Shown: positions 1-5,113 of the stretch, one piece after another
Layout: each line of letters starts with the position of its first letter
Numbering within the stretch: the stretch's first letter is position 1
NCBI GenBank assembly: GCA_007127425.1
Contig: SKZJ01000291.1
Coordinates: 1 to 5,113, forward strand
Direction: 5' to 3'
Origin: Wenzhouxiangella sp.
GTDB lineage: Bacteria; Pseudomonadota; Gammaproteobacteria; Xanthomonadales; Wenzhouxiangellaceae
Length of the DNA stretch: 5,113 bases
Notes under the pieces: model-generated
Database searches by the model: none
Told to the model about the DNA's origin: nothing
Seen by the model: only the letters and a program-made list of their open reading frames with translations
Position numbers and translations under genes: made by a program

Positions 1-1242
1 CAGCTCGGCCCGGCCGTCGGCGAAGCGCACCAGGGTCTGCTTGTCGTGGCACTGCTCGCCGGTGGTGTGGCACCAGCGAACGGCAATGCCGTCGCGGGCA
101 AGCTCTGAGGCCACCGGCCGGTTGGGCACGCCGTTCTTGCGCCGGCCGAAGGCGTGCTCGTTGGGATCGAGTAGCGCTCGCACGTTTGCCCCGCGCCCGG
201 CGGCGGATTTAAGCGCCTCGATGATGCCGCGGTGGGACAGGTAGAACATCGACAGGTCGACCGTATCGCCATCACCGGTCGAATCCAGCAACTCGATCAC
301 GCCGTCGCGGATGGCGCTTTCGGTCAGCACCTGCACGAGCACATCGGATGGGCGCACAGCGTTACTTTCCGGCTGGCCGGGTCGGTCCCACAATGCCTCG
401 GGTCGGGAAAAGGCCACGATGGCCCGTTCGCTTTCCAGCAGGTCCAGCGCCGCCGGCCCGGAGAAGACCACGGCCTGGTTGGAATGCGCGCTGGAGGCAT
501 CGTGCGGATTGGCCGAGGTCACCAGTCCCCGCCACTCGTCGCCGTGATCGACGATCAGCGTCTTGCGGTGGTTGGCCTTGAAGTTGGCCAGCCGCAACCA
601 GCTTCTAAGCGTGATCGGCTCGTCGCCGACCGGGTTTGGGACCCAGCCGTTGGCGGTCGAATTGCCCAGCCAGCGGCAGCACACGCGCCAGAACCCCGAC
701 CAGGCCGGGTTGGAATCGCGCAGGCGATCGAGGTCGGTGATCACCACCTCGATCCCGGCCCGGCGCATCGCTTCGAGGTGGGGCGAGACCAGGCTGCCGT
801 AGACGGTATTGATCGGATCGGTGATGAAGATCACTTCAAGCTCCGCGACTTCGAGTTTGCGTGCGATCAGGGCCTCGGTCAGCTCCGCGGCCAGCGCGCG
901 CAGGTCCTCGCCGTCGGCGTCGCCGGCAAACTCGTTGAACAGGAACTGGTCGGCCACGATCAGCCGTTCGGCCTGGCCGATCAACTCGAGTTTGCGATCG
1001 AAGATGGCGTGGTCTGTGCGACGCTTGCCGTTCGCATCCACCCAGGTGTCGTCGGCAATCCACTCGGCCATGGTAGTGGCCCGTTCGGGTAACCCCACGG
1101 CCAGCCCGTCGGGCAGCGGCTTGACCACGTGCCAGGTGGCAAAAGCGATCCAGGCCGTCACCAGCACCGCCACCAGCGCGGCCCGCCAATGGAGGCGCGA
1201 GCGATGGGCAGCGATCGGGAGCCCGGAGTCGATGATCGACAA
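1..1242 (-). CDS. Membrane-anchored phospholipase D superfamily protein (C-terminus beyond window)
   Basis: Translation of the reverse strand is open from the patatin stop to the window edge (414 codons visible), so the C-terminus is missing. Residues about 21-40 form one hydrophobic segment (AALVAVLVTAWIAFATWHVV) preceded by HRSRLHWR, which suggests a signal anchor with the enzyme domain outside the inner membrane. The first HKD motif is clear: H225, K227 and D232 in NHRKTLIVD, followed by TSAN at 242-245, matching the family's GSxN region. A second motif, H399-D-K401 in CHDKQTLVRF, has Arg where Asp usually stands. The family hydrolyses or transfers phosphodiesters, typically of phospholipids; the substrate here is unknown. 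I chose TTG at 1242 because it keeps the membrane segment, although no clear ribosome binding site precedes it. The first ATG in frame is at 1071 and would remove the anchor. Family is confident; start and substrate are not. Confidence 0.85.
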   Translation of the reverse strand, partial: MSIIDSGLPIAAHRSRLHWRAALVAVLVTAWIAFATWHVVKPLPDGLAVGLPERATTMAEWIADDTWVDANGKRRTDHAIFDRKLELIGQAERLIVADQFLFNEFAGDADGEDLRALAAELTEALIARKLEVAELEVIFITDPINTVYGSLVSPHLEAMRRAGIEVVITDLDRLRDSNPAWSGFWRVCCRWLGNSTANGWVPNPVGDEPITLRSWLRLANFKANHRKTLIVDHGDEWRGLVTSANPHDASSAHSNQAVVFSGPAALDLLESERAIVAFSRPEALWDRPGQPESNAVRPSDVLVQVLTESAIRDGVIELLDSTGDGDTVDLSMFYLSHRGIIEALKSAAGRGANVRALLDPNEHAFGRRKNGVPNRPVASELARDGIAVRWCHTTGEQCHDKQTLVRFADGRAEL

Positions 1243-2151
1243 TTACTTGTCCAGCGCTTCTTCGAGCGCCGAGCGCAGTTCGTCGGCGGCCGGTCCGGCC
1301 TGCTCGATGATCTCGTCGACCCGGTCGAAATGCAGCAGACGGACACCGGACAGCTCCGGCTTGATGTAGACATCCGGCGGTGAAGCCTTGCGCATCTGCG
1401 CAATCATCGATTGCTGCATGATCTCGAAGGTGTTGAACAACAGGTCGGCGAGATCGGGCGATTCATCCTCATCCTGATTGCGGGTGCCGGTCACATCGAT
1501 GGCGATGACGATATCGTGCTCGCCAAGACGGTCCCAGGGCAGCGGGTTGGAGGTGCCGCCGTCGACAAGCAGCCGGTCGTCGCGATGCACCGGCGCGAAC
1601 AGCCCCGGCACGGCCATGCTGGCCTTGACGGCCTCGAACAGGTCGCCGTCGCTCAACACCACGGTTTCGCCGTCCCAGTAATTGGTGGCGACAACCTTCA
1701 GCGGGATGTCGAGATCCTCGAACGACCGCGCATCGATACGCTCGGCGACCAGTTCGAAGAAGCCGTCGGAATCGAGCACGCTGCCGTCGTCGAAATCGAG
1801 TTTCAGCAGGTCGGTCGGGCCGATATCCACGCCGCCGTCGTTGTCTGCAAACGGGTTCAGCGCCGATTCGCCGAATGTCTCGAACAGCTCACGCATGCCG
1901 GCGGTATCCATGCCGGCGGCGTACAGCATGCCCACGATGGCGCCGATGCTGGTGCCGGCGACCGTGTCGGGACGCAGGCCGAGCTCCTCGAACACCTCGA
2001 TCATGCGGATATGGGCCAGGCCGCCGGCGCCGCCCGAACCCAGCGCCAGGCCGATACTCGGCCCGCCGCCATCCTCTTCGCCCCAGGCCGACGTCGCGGC
2101 CGACAGGCCACCGACGGCGATCGCCAGTGCCAGCAAGGCACAACGGATCAT
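1243..2151 (-). CDS. Exported patatin-like phospholipase (RssA/NTE-type)
   Basis: This 302-residue protein is a single patatin domain behind a signal peptide (hydrophobic residues about 5-19, probable cleavage near SAWG at 21-24), so it probably acts in the periplasm or is exported further. The fold's landmarks appear in order: a glycine-rich oxyanion loop at 38-44 (GSGGAGG), the nucleophile elbow GTSIG with Ser68, the ASMAVPGLFAPV block around 177-188, and the DGG motif with Asp197, giving the Ser-Asp dyad of patatins. Family members are lipid acyl hydrolases; the actual substrate cannot be read from the sequence. The loop usually carries Arg before its last Gly (GxGxARG), but here residue 43 is Gly, and residue 49, usually Gly in AHIGV, is Arg. 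The start ATG overlaps the stop of the upstream PfpI gene by 4 bases, and the next gene starts immediately after its TAA, so the three are almost certainly co-transcribed. The C-terminal 30 residues are charged and probably helical. Confidence 0.93.
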   Translation of the reverse strand: MIRCALLALAIAVGGLSAATSAWGEEDGGGPSIGLALGSGGAGGLAHIRMIEVFEELGLRPDTVAGTSIGAIVGMLYAAGMDTAGMRELFETFGESALNPFADNDGGVDIGPTDLLKLDFDDGSVLDSDGFFELVAERIDARSFEDLDIPLKVVATNYWDGETVVLSDGDLFEAVKASMAVPGLFAPVHRDDRLLVDGGTSNPLPWDRLGEHDIVIAIDVTGTRNQDEDESPDLADLLFNTFEIMQQSMIAQMRKASPPDVYIKPELSGVRLLHFDRVDEIIEQAGPAADELRSALEEALDK

Positions 2152-2663
2152 GACAGCGCCTTGATGATGGCGCGGCAGAATGCCGGCAGGTCATCGGGCA
2201 CCCGGCTGGAAATCAGGTGACCGTCGACCACCACTTCCTCGTCCACCCAGTCGCCGCCGGCATTGACCATGTCGTCTCGAATGGAGGCAAATGATGTCAC
2301 GCGCCGGCCCCGGATGATATCGGCCGACACCGCCATCCATCCGGCATGGCAGATCCAGGCCACCGGCTTTTCCTTCTCATGCAGGGCACGCACGAAATCC
2401 ACCATGTCGCGATGGCGACGCATCTTGTCCGGCGCCATGCCGCCGGGAATGACCACGGCATCGAAATCGTTGGCGTCGACCTCGGCAATGTCGGCATCGA
2501 CACTCACCGCGTAACCCTTGCCGCTTTGGTAGCTTTGCTTCCCGGCGCCCAGCACACTGACCCGCGCCCCGGCCTCGATCAGCCTCAGGCGTGGGTAATG
2601 CAGTTCCAGTTCCTGGTAGTTGTCCTCGGCCAGGATGGCGACGTGCTTGTCAGTCAGGTTCAT
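2148..2663 (-). CDS. DJ-1/PfpI family protein (class I glutamine amidotransferase-like fold)
   Basis: The 171 residues match the full length of PfpI-type proteins such as Pyrococcus PfpI and E. coli YhbO. The nucleophile elbow is WICHAGW with Cys105 followed by His106. VVIPGGMAPDK at 70-80 carries Asp79 at the place where PfpI has the Glu contributed by the neighbouring subunit; YhbO also has Asp there, as I recall it. The acidic strand end YQELELHYP (16-24) keeps Glu20 but has Gln17 where PfpI has Glu. The C-terminal VVVDGHLISSRVPDDLPAF is typical. No signal peptide is present, so it should be cytoplasmic. Relatives are described as proteases, glyoxalases or deglycases; which activity applies here is not decidable. 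GGAG lies 9 bases before the ATG. It is the first gene of the three-gene set with patatin and phospholipase D. Confidence 0.92.
   Translation of the reverse strand: MNLTDKHVAILAEDNYQELELHYPRLRLIEAGARVSVLGAGKQSYQSGKGYAVSVDADIAEVDANDFDAVVIPGGMAPDKMRRHRDMVDFVRALHEKEKPVAWICHAGWMAVSADIIRGRRVTSFASIRDDMVNAGGDWVDEEVVVDGHLISSRVPDDLPAFCRAIIKALS
2159..2162 (-). promoter_or_regulatory. Ribosome binding site of the patatin gene, inside the PfpI gene
   Basis: AAGG on the minus strand lies 7 bases before the patatin ATG, within the last codons of the PfpI gene. With the ATGA stop-start overlap this suggests translational coupling, and it supports ATG at 2151 as the start. Confidence 0.6.
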
Positions 2664-2672
2664 GGAATCGGG

Positions 2673-2676
2673 CTCC
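2673..2676 (-). promoter_or_regulatory. Ribosome binding site of the PfpI-family gene
   Basis: GGAG on the minus strand stands 9 bases before the ATG at 2663, a good Shine-Dalgarno match, and it supports this start. Further upstream, CATAAT (minus strand, 2699-2704) could be a -10 box, but no good -35 hexamer lies 16-18 bases before it, so a promoter is only a possibility. Confidence 0.65.
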
Positions 2677-2753
2677 GTTTGAACGTGTGTAGGCCGCCAT
2701 TATGCATTTCCGCAGGCAATCTGATGTGTCAGAAGGGAGTGATTTGGTGGCGG

Positions 2754-2792
2754 GGTGGCGAGCGGCCTTGCCCGGGGCCGGATTCGCGGTGA
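2754..2792 (+). repeat. Left copy of a 39-bp imperfect inverted repeat
   Basis: Read on the plus strand this begins GGTGGCGAG, has the core CTTGCCCGGGGCC, and ends GGTGA. It matches the reverse complement of 2923-2961 at 33 of 39 positions without gaps. Similarity stops on the outer side at GGTGGCGAG. Its inner end forms part of the terminator hairpin. No clear target-site duplication flanks the pair. Confidence 0.75.
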
Positions 2793-2803
2793 ATCGGCTT
2801 TTT
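2777..2803 (+). terminator. Intrinsic terminator reading rightward, with no plus-strand gene before it
   Basis: GCC (2777-2779), one bulged G, and GATTC (2781-2785) pair with GAATC (2791-2795) and GGC (2796-2798) around a five-base loop GCGGT, and TTTTT follows directly at 2799-2803. That is 8 base pairs plus a U-tract in plus-strand RNA. On the minus strand no T-tract follows the stem, so it is one-directional. All genes here are on the minus strand, so it would end an unannotated rightward transcript or antisense RNA. Confidence 0.5.
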
Positions 2804-2922
2804 CATGATTCCAGTCTAGAGGCGTTTGGCTGCTACCGAATATCGCCGTGCCGGCAGATGGCGCTTGCTGATCATTGGAGAGAGGGGGTGCATTGAGTAC
2901 GGACGGGCCGTGCCTGCTTCCG

Positions 2923-2961
2923 TCACCTCGAACTTGGCCCCGGGCAAGACCACTCGCCACC
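2923..2961 (-). repeat. Right copy of the 39-bp imperfect inverted repeat
   Basis: The minus strand from 2961 downward reads GGTGGCGAG, then the CTTGCCCGGGGCC core, then TTCGAGGTGA. The differences from the left copy are six substitutions. This copy lacks the GATTC/GAATC arms and T-tract, so it is not a terminator. The copies enclose about 130 bases, and transcripts through them could fold into a long stem. Confidence 0.75.
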
Positions 2962-2986
2962 TGACGTGTGGGAGTAGATTGATAGA

Positions 2987-3025
2987 GGAGCAGAAGGTGC
3001 CACCGAATGACCTTCAACCTGCTCC
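2987..3025. other. Interrupted hairpin in the intergenic region
   Basis: GGAGCAG (2987-2993) pairs with CTGCTCC (3019-3025), and AAGGT (2994-2998) pairs with ACCTT (3010-3014), leaving an 11-base loop and a one-sided CAAC bulge. No T-tract follows on either strand, so a terminator is unlikely. It could be an RNA structure or a protein-binding palindrome. Confidence 0.45.
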
Positions 3026-3216
3026 CAACTTTCACAGCGGGTGGCATTCGAGCGAGCACGGCCTGAGCGTGTGGCGGACTCAAGCACCACGCCCTCCCTA
3101 ACCATCCGTTCCGCCAATCGCTCGATCAACGGCACACAAGCTTCGAATGGCAGCGAGCAACTTTACCGACCCCAAGGCCACATAACTAGAGGAAATCGAC
3201 CGGGCCGATTACCCGC

Positions 3217-4206
3217 TCAGGTCGTGGTCGCTCGGATGCCACCCGCTGCTTCCGCCACCTCCTCAAGCCACTCGTCATCAGAACCTTCGTTGATGTCCTC
3301 GAACATGAAGGTGGACAGGTAGCGTTCGCCGGTGTCGGGCAGCATGGCCAGGATGGCGCTGCCGGGTTCGGCGCGTTCGGCCACTTCCAGGGCGGCGGCT
3401 ACCGTTGCCCCGGCCGAGATGCCGGCGAAGATGCCCTCGCGGCTGGCCAGCGCCAGGGCGGTGTCGCGCGCGGTCTCGTCATCGACCGGCACGATCTCGT
3501 CGGCGATCTTCGTGTCGAGTACCTTGGGCAGGAAGTCCGGGGTCCAGCCCTGGATCTTGTGCGGCTGCCATTCCTTGCCGGCCATCAGCGAGGCCCCGGC
3601 CGGTTCGGTGGCGATGACCTTCAGCTCCGGCCGGGCCAGCTTGAGCATCTGGCCGGCGCCGGTGATGGTGCCGCCGGTGCCCCAACCGCTGACGAAGTAG
3701 TCCAGCCGCCGGCCGGCAAAGTCGCGCAGGATTTCCGGGCCCGTCGTGTTGCGGTGGTAGGCCGGGTTGGCCTCGTTCTCGAACTGCCGGGCCAGGAACC
3801 AGCCATGCTGCTCGGCCAGCTCGGCGGCTTTCTTCACCATGCCGGTACCGCGTTCGGCCGCCGGCGTCAGGATCACTTTCGCGCCCATCGCACGCATCAG
3901 CTTGCGCCGTTCCACCGAAAACGTCTCGACCATGACCGCGACGAAGGGATAGCCCTTGGCCGCGCACACCATGGCAAGCGCGATGCCGGTGTTGCCCGAG
4001 GTGGCCTCGACCACGGTCTGGCCCTTTTTCAACAAGCCGCGACGTTCGGCATCCTCGATGATGCCTACGGCCAGCCGGTCCTTGACCGAGGCGAGGGGAT
4101 TGAAGAACTCGGCCTTGACGAAGACTTCCACGTGCGGTGGCGCCAGGCGGTTCAAGCGGATGACCGGGGTGCGGCCGATGGTCTGCAGGATGTTGTCGTA
4201 AATCAT
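3217..4206 (-). CDS. cysK: Cysteine synthase (O-acetylserine sulfhydrylase), PLP-dependent
   Basis: This enzyme condenses O-acetylserine with sulfide to give cysteine and acetate in the cytoplasm. The 329-residue length is normal for CysK. Lys42 in ASVKDR is the PLP Schiff-base lysine, TSGNTG (69-74) is the substrate-binding loop, GTGGT (176-180) holds the PLP phosphate, and GISAG with Ser264 faces the pyridine nitrogen. MLPDTGERYLST near 288-299 is the typical C-terminal signature. Two spots differ from E. coli CysK: VETFSVERRKL has Val where Pro is usual (PETMS), and KIQGWTPDFLP replaces KIQGIGAGFIP; I believe other proteobacterial CysK proteins share the latter form. Cystathionine beta-synthase is the main alternative, but its regulatory CBS domain is absent. 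It lies 45 bases downstream of cysG with only a weak GGA before the ATG, so one transcript is likely. Confidence 0.95.
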   Translation of the reverse strand: MIYDNILQTIGRTPVIRLNRLAPPHVEVFVKAEFFNPLASVKDRLAVGIIEDAERRGLLKKGQTVVEATSGNTGIALAMVCAAKGYPFVAVMVETFSVERRKLMRAMGAKVILTPAAERGTGMVKKAAELAEQHGWFLARQFENEANPAYHRNTTGPEILRDFAGRRLDYFVSGWGTGGTITGAGQMLKLARPELKVIATEPAGASLMAGKEWQPHKIQGWTPDFLPKVLDTKIADEIVPVDDETARDTALALASREGIFAGISAGATVAAALEVAERAEPGSAILAMLPDTGERYLSTFMFEDINEGSDDEWLEEVAEAAGGIRATTT

Positions 4207-4251
4207 GTCGGGGTCCGTCGATTCGGAAAGGATGAGAAAGCGGTGCGGGTT

Positions 4252-5113
4252 TCAGCCGGCGGCCACTGCACGGGGTGTTTCTTCAACCCCTGACAATAAG
4301 GCATCGCCGTACCAGCCCAGTTCCCGGGCCAGGACGGCGACCTCGCCAACAAACAGCATGGCCGGTGAACTCACTGCATGGTGACGGGCCAGTGTGGCCA
4401 GGGATTGCAGTTCACCGACCACCACGCGCTGGTCGGGACGGGTACCGTTTTCCACCAGCGCAATGGGCGTATGTGGCGAACGACCCTGCTCGATCAGCTT
4501 CGTTTCGATGTGCTCGAGCTGGCCGACCGACATGTAGAACGCCAGGGTCTGGTGGTCGGCGGCCAGCGCGGCCCAGTCGAGCCGGTCGATGGAACGCGCG
4601 CAGTGGGCCGTGACCAGCCGAACCGACTGGGCCATGCCGCGCTGGGTCAGCGGCAGGCCGGCATAGGCCGCGCAGGCCGACGCCGCGGTCACACCGGGCA
4701 CGACTTCGTAGTCGATGCCGTGCGCGTGCAGGAAGGCCAGTTCCTCGCCGCCGCGACCGAAGACCATCGGGTCGCCGCCTTTCAGCCGCACCACCCGTGC
4801 TCCCGCACGCGCATGTTCGACCAGGATGTCGTGTATCCCGTCCTGGCCCACACCGCCGGTGCCGGGGCGCTTGGCGACATCGACCAGTTCGGCATCGCGC
4901 CGGGCGTAGTCGAGGATGCGGGCATCGACCAGGCCGTCGTGCACGATCACATCGGCGGCCTGCAGACGCGATAGCGCGCGCAGGGTCAGCAGCTCGGGCT
5001 CGCCCGGACCGGCGCCGACCAGGCTGACCCGTCCGGGGCCGGACCAGTCGTCGCGTTCCAGGGCCTGTTCGATCAGCGCTTGTGAAGCCGCTTCGCGTCC
5101 GGCCGCGATCTCG
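4252..5113 (-). CDS. cysG: Siroheme synthase CysG, C-terminal uroporphyrinogen-III C-methyltransferase part (N-terminus beyond window)
   Basis: The visible 286 residues run in from the window edge without a start. The first 24 or so ([13 protein letters not shown] onward) are a helical segment preceding the methyltransferase domain, and stand-alone enzymes begin near the next block, so a fused CysG is favoured; its dehydrogenase/ferrochelatase half would lie off-window. The methyltransferase domain is complete: [14 protein letters not shown] at about 31-44, HDGLV with the conserved Asp, [43 protein letters not shown] with the substrate-site Met, ALVENGT, and [10 protein letters not shown]. 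It methylates uroporphyrinogen III twice using S-adenosylmethionine to give precorrin-2 for siroheme, the sulfite/nitrite reductase cofactor. Its pairing with cysK fits sulfur assimilation. A stand-alone CobA-type enzyme with an N-terminal extension cannot be fully excluded. Confidence 0.92.
   Translation of the reverse strand, partial: EIAAGREAASQALIEQALERDDWSGPGRVSLVGAGPGEPELLTLRALSRLQAADVIVHDGLVDARILDYARRDAELVDVAKRPGTGGVGQDGIHDILVEHARAGARVVRLKGGDPMVFGRGGEELAFLHAHGIDYEVVPGVTAASACAAYAGLPLTQRGMAQSVRLVTAHCARSIDRLDWAALAADHQTLAFYMSVGQLEHIETKLIEQGRSPHTPIALVENGTRPDQRVVVGELQSLATLARHHAVSSPAMLFVGEVAVLARELGWYGDALLSGVEETPRAVAAG

Larger units (their letters stand above)
2664..3216. other. 553-base intergenic region between cysK and the PfpI gene
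   Basis: No convincing gene lies here. Open frames exist on both strands (for example 2700-3083 and 2923-3135 on the minus strand) but their predicted proteins show no motif I recognise and no ribosome binding site. Base composition looks less GC-rich than in the flanking genes, with tracts such as CAACTTTACC and CATAACTAGAGG. The region holds an inverted repeat pair (2754-2792 and 2923-2961), a plus-strand terminator (2777-2803) and an interrupted hairpin (2987-3025). It could contain the promoter of the downstream three-gene set, a small RNA, a decayed gene or a small non-autonomous element; the sequence alone does not choose between them. Confidence 0.7.

Noticed and set aside
232..1092. 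Long plus-strand open frame (286 codons)
   Set aside because: It lies antisense to the phospholipase D gene, whose frame has HKD motifs. Its translation shows no domain and is a by-product of high GC content.
1411..2220. Long plus-strand open frame (269 codons) opposite the patatin gene
   Set aside because: It is the mirror of a gene with signal peptide, GTSIG and DGG motifs, is His/Gln/Arg-rich, and carries no recognisable motif.
2754..2792. Resemblance of the repeat to a tRNA 3' half (GATTCG, and CCGCCACCA on the minus strand)
   Set aside because: Spacing between the supposed T-loop and CCA end is wrong, and no anticodon arm or acceptor pairing could be found.
2700..3083. Minus-strand open frame (127 codons) in the intergenic region
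   Set aside because: It needs a TTG start, has no ribosome binding site, and its composition lacks the codon pattern of neighbouring genes. It also reads through both repeat copies. A tiny or decayed gene is not excluded, but nothing supports it.
3194..3210. Small hairpin AATCG/CGATT just after the cysK stop as a cysK terminator
   Set aside because: Only 5-6 base pairs, followed by TTCCTCT rather than a T-run. Too weak to call.
2664..3216. CRISPR array, integron attC site or phage attachment site in the gap
   Set aside because: No regularly spaced repeats, no GTTRRRY/RYYYAAC core pairs, and no tRNA or integrase nearby.
3559..4293. Plus-strand open frame (244 codons) opposite cysK
   Set aside because: It is antisense to an unambiguous CysK; no family features of its own.

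Overview
The window is GC-rich, densely coded DNA from a bacterium. All five genes lie on the minus strand, so they read from the right edge to the left. The families and the cysG-cysK pairing fit a high-GC gammaproteobacterium, perhaps Xanthomonadales or Chromatiales-like; that placement is inference from gene content, not a measured result.

Right part (3217-5113): the C-terminal portion of siroheme synthase CysG, with a complete uroporphyrinogen-III methyltransferase domain cut only by the window edge on its N-terminal side, followed after 45 bases by cysteine synthase CysK. Siroheme is the cofactor of assimilatory sulfite reductase, and CysK uses the sulfide that enzyme makes, so the pair forms a sulfur-assimilation unit.

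Middle (2664-3216): 553 bases without a convincing gene. The stretch has visible structure: a 39-bp imperfect inverted repeat whose copies enclose about 208 bp, a plus-strand intrinsic terminator with no plus-strand gene ahead of it, and a long interrupted hairpin. This is the least explained part of the window.

Left part (1-2663): a tightly packed three-gene set. A DJ-1/PfpI-family protein comes first. Its stop overlaps the start of an exported patatin-like phospholipase by 4 bases (ATGA). A membrane-anchored phospholipase D superfamily protein follows, and it begins in the same reading frame directly after the patatin stop codon and runs off the window. The last two are predicted to act on lipids at or beyond the inner membrane. 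The PfpI protein is predicted to be cytoplasmic and may serve stress or damage handling. Joint function is inferred from the packing. No established defence, CRISPR, prophage or transposase genes were seen.
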